Below are positions 54,555 through 63,779 of a stretch of 64,000 nt of DNA, in pieces. The notes below the pieces were generated by a model, which saw only the letters and a program-made list of their open reading frames with translations, made no database searches and was not told the DNA's origin. Positions within the stretch are counted from its first letter, which is position 1, and the number at the start of each line of letters is the position of its first letter. Source of the DNA: Janthinobacterium psychrotolerans (lineage in GTDB: Bacteria > Pseudomonadota > Gammaproteobacteria > Burkholderiales > Burkholderiaceae_D); NCBI RefSeq assembly GCF_001677885.1, contig NZ_LOCQ01000039.1, positions 1 to 64,000 of the forward strand, read 5' to 3'. The position numbers and the translations under genes were made by a program.

Positions 54555-56908
54555 GCCAGGACCAGCACGGCGACCTGAGCGCCTTTTCCATGCTGGACCT
54601 GTTCCGCATGGAGGCGGACAGCCAGACCCACATCCTCACCGATGGCCTGTTGACCATGGAACGCCACGCGGGCGACGCCGCCGCCGTGGAATCGATGATG
54701 CGCGCGGCCCATTCGATCAAGGGCGCCGCCGCCATCGTCGGCCTGCAGGTCGTGGTGCAACTGGCGCACGGCATGGAGGACAGCTTTGTCGCCGCCCAGC
54801 ATGGCCGATTGAAGCTCACGCCGGAGCGCGTCGACGTGCTGCTGTCGGGGGTGGACCTGATCGTGCAGCTGTCGCGGCTCGACGATGCGGGCGCCGAGGC
54901 CTGGCAGGCCGCCAACGCCACGCAGATCGACCAGACTCTCAAGGCGATTGCCGGCATCGCCGAGCTGCCGGCCCTGCCGCCACTGCCTTCGCCGCCCTCC
55001 AGGATGCCGGCACCGGCGGCGCCGGCGCCGGCACTGTCCGGCCTGCCCGACGATATCCAGGCCGCGCTGGCCGGCGAGATGGCGGCGCTGCTCGGCGCAC
55101 CGCCTTCGCTGCCCTCGTCGCCTGACGCTGCGGTGGCAGCACCGCCGCTCGCGCCGCGTAGCGGCAGCCCGGCGCCGGCCAAGGCGGCGGCGCAGAACTT
55201 CGACCGCCTGCTGTCGCTGGCCAGCGAATCGCGCATCAATGCGCACCAGATGCATCCGTTTGTCGGCGCGCTGCAGCGCTTCAAGCGCAACCAGAGCAGC
55301 CTGTTTTCGGCCATCGAGCAGCTGCACGAGGCGATCGCGCGTTCGAGCGACGCCGGGCTGATCGAAAAATCCTTGCTGGCGCTGCAAAAGACCCAGCCGC
55401 TCAAGCAGTTCGTGCTCGAGCACATCGCCGATATCGAAACCTATGAGCGGCGCCTGCTGGCCAATTCGCAAGGCATGGTCGACGAGGTGCTGGCGCTGCG
55501 CATGCGTCCGTTCCGCGACGGCATCCACGCGTTTCCGCGCATGGTGCGCGACCTGGCGCGCGGCCTGGGCAAGGAAGTGCAACTCGAGATTGACGGCGAA
55601 GAGACCCTGGTCGACCGCGATATCCTGGCCAGGATCGAAAGCCCGCTCAACCACATGCTGCGCAACGCCATCGACCATGGCATGGAAGGGCCGTACGAAC
55701 GCATCGATGCGGGCAAACCGGCGCTGGGCACCATCCGCATGGAAGCGCGCCACCGCGCCGGCATGCTCAGCATCGAGATCAGCGACGACGGGCGCGGCGT
55801 CGACCTGGAAAAAATCCGCCAGTCCGTGATCACCCGCAAGATGGCCAGCCCGGCGATGGCGGCGGCGCTGTCGACCGGCGAACTGCTGGAATTCCTGTTC
55901 CTGCCGGCCTTCAGTCTGAAAGAGAAGGCCAATGAATTGTCGGGCCGCGGCGTGGGCCTGGACATCGTGCATGAAACCATCCGCCAGCAAAACGGCACGG
56001 TGCGCCTGGAGTCGGAACCGGGGCGCGGCTTTCGCGCCCTGATCACCCTGCCGCTGACGCAATCGATCGTGCGCGCGCTGGTGATCGACATCCAGGGTGA
56101 AGCGTATGCGATTCCCATCGTCAAGGTGGAAAGCGTGGTGCGGGTGCCGCAGGAAGCCATCCACACGCTGGAAAACAAGCAGTTTTTCGAGCTCAAGGGC
56201 GAGCACCTGGGGCTGGTGTCGGCCGCGCAGGTGCTTGAACTGGGCGAAGCCGACACCAGCGGCGAGGACCTGCCGGTGGTGGTGATCGGGCGCGGCAAGC
56301 AAAGCTATGCGCTGGTGGTCGGTGCGATCCGCGGCGAACAAAGCCTGGCGGTGCAGGCGATCGACCCGATCTTCGGCAAGATGCGCGACATTTCCGCCGC
56401 CGCCCTGCTCGATGATGGCGAGCCGGTGCTGATCCTCGACGTGCCCGACCTGCTGCTGTCGATCGACAAGCTGCTGCACGAAGGCGGCCTGCACCAGCTG
56501 GCCCAGGGCGGCCCGGCGCAGCAGCGGCGCGCCAAGCGCATCCTGGTGGTCGACGATTCGCTGACGGTGCGCGAAATGGAGCGCAAGCTGCTGCTCGGGC
56601 GCGGCTTCGCGGTCGATGTGGCAATCGACGGCATCGACGGCTGGAACATGGTGCGCAGCGGAGAGTACGACCTGGTGATCACCGATGTCGACATGCCGCG
56701 CATGGACGGCATCGAACTGGTCTCGCTGGTCAAGAAGGATCTGCACCTGCACAAGCTGCCGGTGATGATCGTGTCGTACAAGGACCGCCCGGAAGACCGC
56801 GCACGCGGCCTGTCCGCCGGCGCCGATTATTACCTGACCAAGGGCAGCTTCCACGACGAGACCCTGCTCGACGCCGTGGCCGACCTGATCGGAGACGCCC
56901 GCTTATGA
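54551..56908 (+). CDS. wspE: WspE, CheA-type hybrid histidine kinase with receiver domain
   Basis: The 785-residue protein has an HPt domain with AAHSIKGAAAIV (His54), a Pro/Ala linker, a dimerisation/ATPase core (HMLRNAIDHGMEGPYER, ISDDGRGVDLEKI, SGRGVGLDIVHETI), a CheW-like domain and a C-terminal receiver from about residue 663 (KRILVVDDSLTVREMERKLL, acceptor Asp712 in VITDVDMP). It passes phosphate to WspR and WspF. All catalytic boxes are intact. Confidence 0.95.
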   Translation: MSQDQHGDLSAFSMLDLFRMEADSQTHILTDGLLTMERHAGDAAAVESMMRAAHSIKGAAAIVGLQVVVQLAHGMEDSFVAAQHGRLKLTPERVDVLLSGVDLIVQLSRLDDAGAEAWQAANATQIDQTLKAIAGIAELPALPPLPSPPSRMPAPAAPAPALSGLPDDIQAALAGEMAALLGAPPSLPSSPDAAVAAPPLAPRSGSPAPAKAAAQNFDRLLSLASESRINAHQMHPFVGALQRFKRNQSSLFSAIEQLHEAIARSSDAGLIEKSLLALQKTQPLKQFVLEHIADIETYERRLLANSQGMVDEVLALRMRPFRDGIHAFPRMVRDLARGLGKEVQLEIDGEETLVDRDILARIESPLNHMLRNAIDHGMEGPYERIDAGKPALGTIRMEARHRAGMLSIEISDDGRGVDLEKIRQSVITRKMASPAMAAALSTGELLEFLFLPAFSLKEKANELSGRGVGLDIVHETIRQQNGTVRLESEPGRGFRALITLPLTQSIVRALVIDIQGEAYAIPIVKVESVVRVPQEAIHTLENKQFFELKGEHLGLVSAAQVLELGEADTSGEDLPVVVIGRGKQSYALVVGAIRGEQSLAVQAIDPIFGKMRDISAAALLDDGEPVLILDVPDLLLSIDKLLHEGGLHQLAQGGPAQQRRAKRILVVDDSLTVREMERKLLLGRGFAVDVAIDGIDGWNMVRSGEYDLVITDVDMPRMDGIELVSLVKKDLHLHKLPVMIVSYKDRPEDRARGLSAGADYYLTKGSFHDETLLDAVADLIGDARL

Positions 56909-56918
56909 AATCGACCAT

Positions 56919-57941
56919 ATGAAAATAGCCATCGTCAACGATGTGGCGATGGCGGCCGAGGCGCTGCGGCGCGTGGTCGCCAGCACGCAGGAACACCAGG
57001 TCCTGTGGATCGCCCGCACCGGTCTGGAAGCGGTGCGCATGTGCCTGGACAACCGGCCCGACCTGATCCTGATGGACCTGAACATGCCGGAAATGGACGG
57101 CGTGGAAGCGACGCGCCAGATCATGGAGCAAAGCCCGTGCGCCATCCTGGTGGTCACCGGCCGTCCGCAGGATAATGTCAACCATGTGTTTCGCGCGCTG
57201 GGCGCCGGCGCGCTCGACGTCACCGCCACCCCTGTGCTGCAGGGCAAGGTGGGCGGCGACAGCGAGTTGCTGGCCAAGATCAAGACCATCGGCAAGCTGA
57301 TACGCCACAGCGGCGAGACGGCACCGCCGCCACGCCAGAACCCGGTTGGCGAACGCGGTGATGGCCCGGTGCACACCCTGGTGGCAATCGGCGCCTCGAC
57401 CGGCGGGCCGTCGGCGGTGGCCAGGGTACTGTCGGACTGGACCGCGCCAGCGGGCTGCGCCATCGTGGTGGTGCAGCATATCGATGAAACGTTCGCCTCG
57501 CACTTTGCCAAATGGCTCGACGACCAGCTGACCATGCCGGTGCGCGTGATCGGCGAAGGCGACGAGCTGGTGGCCGGCACGGTGCTGATTGCCAAGACCA
57601 ACGATCACCTGTTGCTGGATCAAAATTATCGTTTGCGTTACGATGCAGCACCGCGCGACTATGTCTACCGTCCTTCGGTCGATGTGTTTTTTCACTGCGT
57701 GGCCCAGCATTGGCGTGGCGATGCGGTCGGCGTATTGCTGACCGGCATGGGCCGCGACGGCGGCGACGGCCTGCTGGCCATGCGCCGCGCCGGCAAGACC
57801 ACCATCGCGCAGGACCAGGCCAGCAGTGCCGTGTACGGCATGCCGCGAGCGGCGGCAGAACTCGATGCGGCGCAGCAGATCCTGCCGCTCGACAAGATAG
57901 GCGCGAGCTTGCGCAATCGACTGGGTAGCCGGCTTGGCTGA
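56919..57941 (+). CDS. wspF: WspF, CheB-type methylesterase
   Basis: The 340-residue protein has a receiver domain (MKIAIVNDVAMAAEALRRVV, Asp53 in LILMDLNMPEMDGVEATR) and a CheB catalytic domain with Ser160 (GASTGGPS), His187 (QHIDETFASHF) and Asp280 (TGMGRDGGDGLLAMRRAG). It demethylates WspA and resets the signal. Loss of WspF in Pseudomonas gives wrinkly colonies through high c-di-GMP; here it looks intact. Confidence 0.95.
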   Translation: MKIAIVNDVAMAAEALRRVVASTQEHQVLWIARTGLEAVRMCLDNRPDLILMDLNMPEMDGVEATRQIMEQSPCAILVVTGRPQDNVNHVFRALGAGALDVTATPVLQGKVGGDSELLAKIKTIGKLIRHSGETAPPPRQNPVGERGDGPVHTLVAIGASTGGPSAVARVLSDWTAPAGCAIVVVQHIDETFASHFAKWLDDQLTMPVRVIGEGDELVAGTVLIAKTNDHLLLDQNYRLRYDAAPRDYVYRPSVDVFFHCVAQHWRGDAVGVLLTGMGRDGGDGLLAMRRAGKTTIAQDQASSAVYGMPRAAAELDAAQQILPLDKIGASLRNRLGSRLG

Positions 57942-57972
57942 GCTCCCTTCACCAACCTCTGAAAAGACCGCA

Positions 57973-58998
57973 ATGCCCGAATTTTCCACCCGCTTCCTGC
58001 CTCCCGATACCGCCCTGACCGAATTCAAAGTCAGCGTCCTGCTGGTGGACGATCAATTGATCATCGCGGAAGCGATCCGGCGCATGACGAGCGACCAGCT
58101 CGATATCGAGTTTCACTACGTTACCGACGCCGAACTGGCGCTGGAGACCGCCGTGCGCATGCAGCCGACCGTGATTTTGCAGGACCTGGTGCTGCCTGGC
58201 ACCGATGGCTTCGCACTGATCAAGCAATACCGTGAACACGAAGCGCTGGCGCATGTGCCGGTGATCGTGCTGTCGGCCAAGGATGACCCGAAACTGAAGG
58301 CCTACAGCTTTGCCGTGGGCGCCAACGATTATGTGGTCAAGCTGCCGGACCGGCTCGAATTGCTGGCGCGCATACGCTACCATTCGAACGCCCATATCAG
58401 CCGGCTGCAGCGCGACCAGGCTTTCCGTTTCCTGCGCGAAAGCCAGAAAAACCTGGCCGAAGCCAATATTGAGCTGCAGAAACTGGCGGCCCTCGATGGC
58501 CTGACGGGCATCGCCAACCGCCGCCGCTTCGATGAAACCCTGCAAATCGAATGGCAGCGCGGCCAGCGCGACAAAGCGCCGCTGAGCCTGCTATTTTGCG
58601 ATATCGACCTGTTCAAGTCCTATAACGACCAGTACGGCCACCTGGCGGGCGATTTGTGCCTGAAGAAAGTGGCGGCCGTGCTGACGGAACACCTGAAGCG
58701 TCCGGCCGACCTGGCCGCCCGCTACGGCGGCGAGGAATTCGCGCTGGTACTGCCGGAAACCTGTGTCGAAGGCGCGATGAAAATCGCCGAAGCATGCCGG
58801 CGCCACCTGGAAAGCCTGCAGATCGAGCATCCGGTGGCAGCACTGGGCATCGTCACGATGTCGATCGGCGTGGCCACCGTCGTCCCGTCGCCGCAATCAA
58901 CCGTCGAGCAACTGATCAACCATGCCGACCAGGCCCTGTACGCCGTCAAGCGCAGCGGACGCAACGGCGTGCTGAAGGCCGAAGACATCACCACCTGA
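57973..58998 (+). CDS. wspR: WspR, response-regulator diguanylate cyclase
   Basis: I chose ATG 57973 (MPEFSTRFLPPDTALTEFKV); a TTG 39 bases earlier is less likely. The 341-residue protein has a receiver (VLLVDDQLIIAEAIRR, Asp71 in ILQDLVLPGTDG), a helical stalk, and a GGDEF domain with RYGGEEFALVL (residues 252-256). The allosteric RxxD site (RPAD, 243-246) lies exactly five residues before the GGEEF, so product inhibition should work. It makes c-di-GMP when phosphorylated by WspE, closing the Wsp pathway from surface contact to biofilm output. Confidence 0.96.
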   Translation: MPEFSTRFLPPDTALTEFKVSVLLVDDQLIIAEAIRRMTSDQLDIEFHYVTDAELALETAVRMQPTVILQDLVLPGTDGFALIKQYREHEALAHVPVIVLSAKDDPKLKAYSFAVGANDYVVKLPDRLELLARIRYHSNAHISRLQRDQAFRFLRESQKNLAEANIELQKLAALDGLTGIANRRRFDETLQIEWQRGQRDKAPLSLLFCDIDLFKSYNDQYGHLAGDLCLKKVAAVLTEHLKRPADLAARYGGEEFALVLPETCVEGAMKIAEACRRHLESLQIEHPVAALGIVTMSIGVATVVPSPQSTVEQLINHADQALYAVKRSGRNGVLKAEDITT

Positions 58999-59041
58999 TT
59001 TTCAACGCGATTTTTCAACCACCAAGAAGGCAAGCACAAGC

Positions 59042-59362
59042 ATGAGCAACAGCGCACAACTGGACAATGTCAGCGTCGTCAAGAAATCGAACATCTATTT
59101 TGATGGCAAGTGCATCTCGCACAATGTCATCTTTCCTGATGGCACCAAGAAAAGCGTGGGCGTGATTTTCGCCTCCTCGCTGCGCTTCAATACGGGCGCG
59201 CCGGAAATCATGGAAGTTGTCAGCGGCCTGTGCAAGGTACGCCTGGCCGACGCCAGCGACTGGACCAGCTATGGCGCCGGCCAGCAGTTCAGCATTCAAG
59301 GCAACAGCCATTTCGACATCGAAACCATCGAGACCCTGGATTACGTCTGCCATTTCGGCTAA
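59042..59362 (+). CDS. ppnP: Pyrimidine/purine nucleoside phosphorylase
   Basis: The 106-residue cupin protein reads VVKKSNIYFDGKCISHNVIF, GVIFASSLRFNTGAPEIMEV, AGQQFSIQGNSHFDIETIET, ending DYVCHFG. This is PpnP (YaiE, DUF1255), which cleaves several nucleosides with phosphate. Its small size is normal for the family. It starts 43 bases after wspR, with no evident relation. Confidence 0.93.
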   Translation: MSNSAQLDNVSVVKKSNIYFDGKCISHNVIFPDGTKKSVGVIFASSLRFNTGAPEIMEVVSGLCKVRLADASDWTSYGAGQQFSIQGNSHFDIETIETLDYVCHFG

Positions 59363-60391
59363 TCAAACAAACACCGGCTCCGGCGACAGCAGCACCCCAT
59401 ACCTGGCCTCGACATCCTTCCGGATCGCCTCGGCCAACCCGGTAATATCCGCGCCACGAGCGCCGCCGTTATTGACCAGGACCAGCGCCTGTCTGGGATA
59501 CACCCCTGCAGGCCCCAGGTTCCTCCCCTTCCAGCCGCACTGATCGATGAGCCAGCCCGCCGCCAGCTTTTCGCTGCCATCGGGCTGCGCATGGTGCACC
59601 AGCGCCGGATAGCGTTCCAGCAATTGCGCGCAATATTCTTTTGACACCACGGGATTCTTGAAAAAACTGCCGGCATTGCCGATCACGGCCGGGTCCGGCA
59701 ACTTGCGGCGGCGGATCGCGATCACCGTATCGGCCACCTGTTGCGCGCTCGGATTTGCCAGTTGCTGCTCGGCTACCGCCTGCGCCAGTTCCGCATAGCG
59801 CAAGTTCGGCTGCCACTGCGCCGGCAAGGCGAACGTCACTTCCAGCACGATGAGCTCGGCGCCGTCGGCCTGCTTGAAGATGCTGTCGCGGTAGCCGAAG
59901 CGGCAGGCGTCGCGGTCCATGTCGAACACGATGCCGCTGGCGGCGTGCAGTACGCTGACACTGTGTAGCACGTCCTTGATTTCCACGCCATAGGCGCCGA
60001 TATTCTGGATCGGCGCCGCGCCCACCGTGCCGGGGATCAGCGACAGGTTTTCCAGCCCGCCCACGCCTTGCGCCAGGGTCCACTGCACGAAGGCGTGCCA
60101 GTTCTCGCCGGCCGCGGCCGTCACCAAAATGGTGTCGAACGACGCTTGCGCCAGGCGCATGCCGCGCGTCGCCATATGCAGCACGGCGCCGGCAAAGTCG
60201 CCGGTCAAAACAATATTGCTGCCGCCGCCGAGGATCAGGCGCGGCATGCCGGCCAAGGCCGGTTCCTGCAGCGCCGCTTGCAACTGGCTGGTGGAGCTGA
60301 TGCGCACATAGGCGGCGGCCTGGGCCGTAATACCGAAGGTATTGAGTGCTTGCAGCGGATAATTGGGTTCGATGGTGAGCTCTGGAGACAT
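59363..60391 (-). CDS. murB: UDP-N-acetylenolpyruvoylglucosamine reductase
   Basis: The 342-residue FAD enzyme reduces enolpyruvyl-UDP-GlcNAc to UDP-MurNAc in peptidoglycan synthesis. LILGGGSNIVLTGDF is the FAD site. GTVGAAPIQNIGAYGVEIKD, RFGYRDSIFK and IGNAGSFFKNPVVSKEY (catalytic Ser) follow, and LLSPEPVFV holds the last acid. It is the E. coli (type I) form with the tyrosine loop. The ATG at 60391 fits the MurB N-terminus, although its ribosome site is weak. It is convergent with ppnP, with no bases between the stops. Confidence 0.96.
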   Translation of the reverse strand: MSPELTIEPNYPLQALNTFGITAQAAAYVRISSTSQLQAALQEPALAGMPRLILGGGSNIVLTGDFAGAVLHMATRGMRLAQASFDTILVTAAAGENWHAFVQWTLAQGVGGLENLSLIPGTVGAAPIQNIGAYGVEIKDVLHSVSVLHAASGIVFDMDRDACRFGYRDSIFKQADGAELIVLEVTFALPAQWQPNLRYAELAQAVAEQQLANPSAQQVADTVIAIRRRKLPDPAVIGNAGSFFKNPVVSKEYCAQLLERYPALVHHAQPDGSEKLAAGWLIDQCGWKGRNLGPAGVYPRQALVLVNNGGARGADITGLAEAIRKDVEARYGVLLSPEPVFV

Positions 60392-60567
60392 GGGATACCG
60401 TTTATTTTGCTCGATTATAGAGTGAAAGCGACAAAAAACCAGCGCAAGACAAGGGCAGGCAGGCCGTTGTCCGTTAAAATGTCGCATCTTTAACAGGGCC
60501 GCACCACTTGCAACAGTAGCCGCCCGGCGCGCTCCGCGCGCACCGCTCCAACACGAAAGGACTGACC

Positions 60568-61053
60568 ATGCCGTCATTTGATGTAGTTTCCGAAGCCGAT
60601 ATGATCGAAGTGAAAAATGCGGTCGAACAAGCCAACAAGGAAATCTCGACCCGTTTCGATTTCAAGGGCAGCGACGCGCGCGTCGAACACAAGGAAAATG
60701 AACTGACCGCGTTTGCGGATTCCGATTTCCAGCTCAGCCAGGTACGCGACGTGCTGACCAACAAACTGACCAAGCGCAAGGTCGATGTCCGCTTCCTCGA
60801 CGAAGGCGACATCAAGAAGATCGGCGGCGACAAGGTCAAGCAGATCATCAAGATCAAGAATGGCATCGAGACCGATGATGCCAAGAAAATCGTGCGCGTC
60901 ATCAAGGATAGCAAGATGAAAGTGCAAGCGAGCATCCAGGGCGAAGCGGTGCGCGTCACGGGCGCCAAGCGCGACGACCTGCAGGCGGCGATGGCCATGC
61001 TGCGCAAGGATGTGCCGGACATGCCACTGGAGTTTAACAATTTCCGTGACTAA
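60568..61053 (+). CDS. yajQ: YajQ-family nucleotide-binding protein
   Basis: The 161-residue protein begins [20 protein letters not shown] and has [40 protein letters not shown], and [20 protein letters not shown]. This is canonical YajQ: two ferredoxin-like RNA-binding-type domains. In Xanthomonas and Pseudomonas a YajQ-type protein binds c-di-GMP and affects transcription. It is divergent from murB. Confidence 0.95.
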   Translation: MPSFDVVSEADMIEVKNAVEQANKEISTRFDFKGSDARVEHKENELTAFADSDFQLSQVRDVLTNKLTKRKVDVRFLDEGDIKKIGGDKVKQIIKIKNGIETDDAKKIVRVIKDSKMKVQASIQGEAVRVTGAKRDDLQAAMAMLRKDVPDMPLEFNNFRD

Positions 61054-61156
61054 TCTTGGTCTTGCGTAACAGTGGGGTGCCGCACCAAGCCCCTTGCCCG
61101 CTTGCGGTAAAATGGGGCTTGCGCACAGTAAAAACGACGGTAGTCTAAGGATAGCA

Positions 61157-62416
61157 ATGAAACGTGTTGATGATTTCCGCCTGCGATTTGGCAAAAAAGA
61201 GTATGTGCCCATCATGATCGGCGGAATGGGCGTGGATATTTCCACGTCGGAGCTGGCGCTGGAAGCAGCCCGGCTGAACGGTATCGGCCATATCTCCGAT
61301 GCCATGGTGGAAGACGTGTCGGACCGCCGTTTCGACACCACCTTCGTCAAGGACAAGACGAAACTGTACAAATTCAACATCAATAACAGCGACAAGGCCG
61401 TGGTGCAGTTCGACCTGGGCCGCCTGGCCGAAGCGCAGCGCCGCCACATCGGCGCCACCATGGAAGCGAAAAAAGGCGATGGCCTGATTTTCGTCAACTG
61501 CATGGAAAAGCTGACCATGAACGGTCCGCGCGAAACCTTGCGCGTGCGGCTGAACGCGGCGCTCGACGCCGGCATCGACGGCATTACCCTGTCGGCCGGC
61601 CTGCACTTCGGCTCGTTCGCGCTGATGGCCGACCACCCGCGCTTCCGTGACGCCAAGCTGGGCATCATCGTCTCGTCGGTGCGCGCGCTGCAGATTTTCC
61701 TGCGCAAGAACGCCAAGCTGAACCGCCTGCCCGACTTCGTCATCGTCGAAGGTCCGCTGGCTGGCGGCCACCTCGGTTTCGGCATGGACTGGGCCAATTA
61801 CGACCTGCACACCATCACCGCCGAATTGCTGGCCTACCTGAAAGCCGAACAGCTCGATATTCCGCTGATCGCCGCCGGCGGCATTTTCACGGGCAGCGAC
61901 GCCGTGTCCTTCCTGGAAGCGGGCGCGGCCGGTGTGCAAGTGGCCACGCGCTTTACCGTCACCAAGGAATGCGGCCTGCCCGACAAGGTCAAGCAGGAGT
62001 ATTACAAGGCATCGGAAGAAGACATCATCGTCAATGGCGTCTCGCCGACCGGCTACCCGATGCGCATGCTGAAAAACACGCCGGCGATCGGCGCCGGCAT
62101 CCGTCCAGGCTGCGAATCGTACGGCTACCTGCTCGACGCCACCGGCAACTGCGCCTACATCAATTCGTACAACCGCGAAGTGGCGGCCCACCCCGAGCTG
62201 AAAGTCGTGTCGGTGATGGACAAGACCTGCTTGTGCACGCATATGCGCAACTTCAACTGCTGGACCTGCGGTCATTACACCTACCGTCTGAAGGACACCA
62301 CGCACAAGCTCGACAATGGCGAATACCAGATTTTATCGGCTGAACATGTGTTCAAGGACTACCAGTTCAGTATCGACAACCAGATCGCCCTGCCGGAAAA
62401 AATCGTGCAAGCCTGA
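61157..62416 (+). CDS. Nitronate monooxygenase-like flavoprotein with Cys-rich tail
   Basis: The 419-residue protein starts at ATG 61157 (AAGGA upstream). It has a 2-nitropropane-dioxygenase-type TIM barrel: YVPIMIGGMGVDISTSELAL, FVIVEGPLAGGHLGFG, IPLIAAGGIFTGSDAVSFLE, AAGVQVATRFTVTKECGLPD. The FMN-binding Gly-rich loops are present. The last 70 residues carry DKTCLCTHMRNFNCWTCGHY, with Cys358, Cys360, Cys368 and Cys371, which is not part of the standard family. It could bind zinc or an iron-sulfur cluster. The physiological substrate is unknown. Confidence 0.88.
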   Translation: MKRVDDFRLRFGKKEYVPIMIGGMGVDISTSELALEAARLNGIGHISDAMVEDVSDRRFDTTFVKDKTKLYKFNINNSDKAVVQFDLGRLAEAQRRHIGATMEAKKGDGLIFVNCMEKLTMNGPRETLRVRLNAALDAGIDGITLSAGLHFGSFALMADHPRFRDAKLGIIVSSVRALQIFLRKNAKLNRLPDFVIVEGPLAGGHLGFGMDWANYDLHTITAELLAYLKAEQLDIPLIAAGGIFTGSDAVSFLEAGAAGVQVATRFTVTKECGLPDKVKQEYYKASEEDIIVNGVSPTGYPMRMLKNTPAIGAGIRPGCESYGYLLDATGNCAYINSYNREVAAHPELKVVSVMDKTCLCTHMRNFNCWTCGHYTYRLKDTTHKLDNGEYQILSAEHVFKDYQFSIDNQIALPEKIVQA

Positions 62417-62437
62417 ATCACCGGGGTTTGAAGCAAC

Positions 62438-62470
62438 AATGGCGCAGCCTGCGAAGGCCGCGCCATTTTT
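62438..62470 (+). terminator. Bidirectional terminator candidate after the nitronate monooxygenase gene
   Basis: AATGGCG pairs with CGCCATT across an inner GCC/GGC pairing and is followed by a T run. It also covers the end of the convergent kinase gene, so it may serve both. Confidence 0.7.
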
Positions 62471-63756
62471 TATGCCGCGATCAAGGCGGCAATCTGTGCG
62501 AAACGCGGACGCTGCAATGGCTGTTCCAGCAAGCAAGCACTAACCAACTCGCCAAGCGCTGGCGCAGCGGTATCGCAGCGCGCCAGCAATTCCGCCAGCA
62601 GCACGCCAAAGGCGCGCACCTCGATACCCTGCATTACGCCAGCGACAGCCGCATCCGGCGCATATAGCGAAGCACCGCCGAAGTCGCCGAGCAGGCAGCG
62701 CCCGTCCGGATGGTGCAGGATATTGTGCGCGTACAGGTCGCCGTGCAAAATGCCGCAGGCATGCAGCTGGCAGGCGGCCGACGCGATGGCATGGGCAATG
62801 GCCTGCACTTGGGGCAAAGTGAAGCGCGCGTCCTCTTGATAGACATCGCGCGTGCACGAGGCAAAGCTCGGCGGCCCGGCCAGGTTGATATACGCCGGAT
62901 CGATCAGCGGCATCACCAGACAAGACGATCCCTGCGGGTGAGCACTTACAGTACCGAGGATGGGTATCATGCTGGCATGCGCACCGGCACTGACGCAGGC
63001 CGCCATTTCGCTGCGTGGCAAGCCGTCGCTGGTCATCGCGCCCTTGAATACCTTGACGGCGACCGGACGGCCCTCAAGCGTGGCTTGGGAAATTACGCCC
63101 GAGGCGCCCTCGCCCAGTTGCCGACCCAGTTGCAAACGGTTCCAGTCGATCTGCTCGATGCCGGCGGCATCGAACGCGGCCGCCTCGCGTGCTTCATTGA
63201 ACGGGTTACCGGCGCAGGCGAGCCAGCTCAGGCGTGACAAATCCTGCAGCCACACAGGCAAGGACGGCAAGCGGTTGGCGGAAATACGCAGCAGTTCCAG
63301 CCGGCTGCAACGGGCCAGCGAGGCTGGCAGCGATTGCAGGCGGTTGCCTGCGAGCATCAGTTTTTGTAACAGTGCGCAATCGCCGATTTCATCAGGCAAG
63401 TTCTCGATGGCATTGTCGGTCAGGGTCAGCCAGCGCAGCTTCGGCGGTAATGCGGCAGCCGGCACTTCGTGGATCTGGTTGGCCTTGAAGCCGATCATGC
63501 TCAGCTCAGGACAACTGCCCAGCACGGCCGGCAAAACCGTAAACAGGTTGCTGGAACAGAAGACGATGCGCAGCTTGCGCAGGCGCGGCAAATCATCGGG
63601 CAGCGACGACAGGGCGTTGCCCGTCAGGTCGAGGATTTCCAGGCTGTCGGCCAGGTCAAAAATCTCGGGTGGAAAGGAAGTCAGGCCGCAGGACAAGCTC
63701 AAACGCTGCGCGCCAGCCAACTGGCCGGCGCGCAACTGTTCCAAAGTGGTGGACAA
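62470..63756 (-). CDS. Leucine-rich-repeat protein kinase
   Basis: The 428-residue protein has about seven leucine-rich repeats (residues 15-195; for example LEILDLTGNALSSLPDDLPR, LQKLMLAGNRLQSLPASLAR). A eukaryote-like kinase domain follows: LGRQLGEGASGVISQATLEG (Gly loop), PVAVKVFKG (Lys), HGDLYAHNIL (residues 338-347, catalytic Asp340) and LGDFGGASLY (DFG). The catalytic loop HGD-x4-N replaces the usual HRD-x4-N, as in lipopolysaccharide-kinase-like and some LRR kinases. No signal peptide or membrane segment is present. It starts 23 bases after an MFS transporter gene on the same strand. Confidence 0.93.
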   Translation of the reverse strand: MSTTLEQLRAGQLAGAQRLSLSCGLTSFPPEIFDLADSLEILDLTGNALSSLPDDLPRLRKLRIVFCSSNLFTVLPAVLGSCPELSMIGFKANQIHEVPAAALPPKLRWLTLTDNAIENLPDEIGDCALLQKLMLAGNRLQSLPASLARCSRLELLRISANRLPSLPVWLQDLSRLSWLACAGNPFNEAREAAAFDAAGIEQIDWNRLQLGRQLGEGASGVISQATLEGRPVAVKVFKGAMTSDGLPRSEMAACVSAGAHASMIPILGTVSAHPQGSSCLVMPLIDPAYINLAGPPSFASCTRDVYQEDARFTLPQVQAIAHAIASAACQLHACGILHGDLYAHNILHHPDGRCLLGDFGGASLYAPDAAVAGVMQGIEVRAFGVLLAELLARCDTAAPALGELVSACLLEQPLQRPRFAQIAALIAA

Positions 63757-63779
63757 GGCATGCTTTCAAATCGATAAAA

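Noticed and set aside
54530-56854. A long frame antisense to wspE
   Set aside because: WspE has all kinase and receiver motifs; the antisense frame has none.
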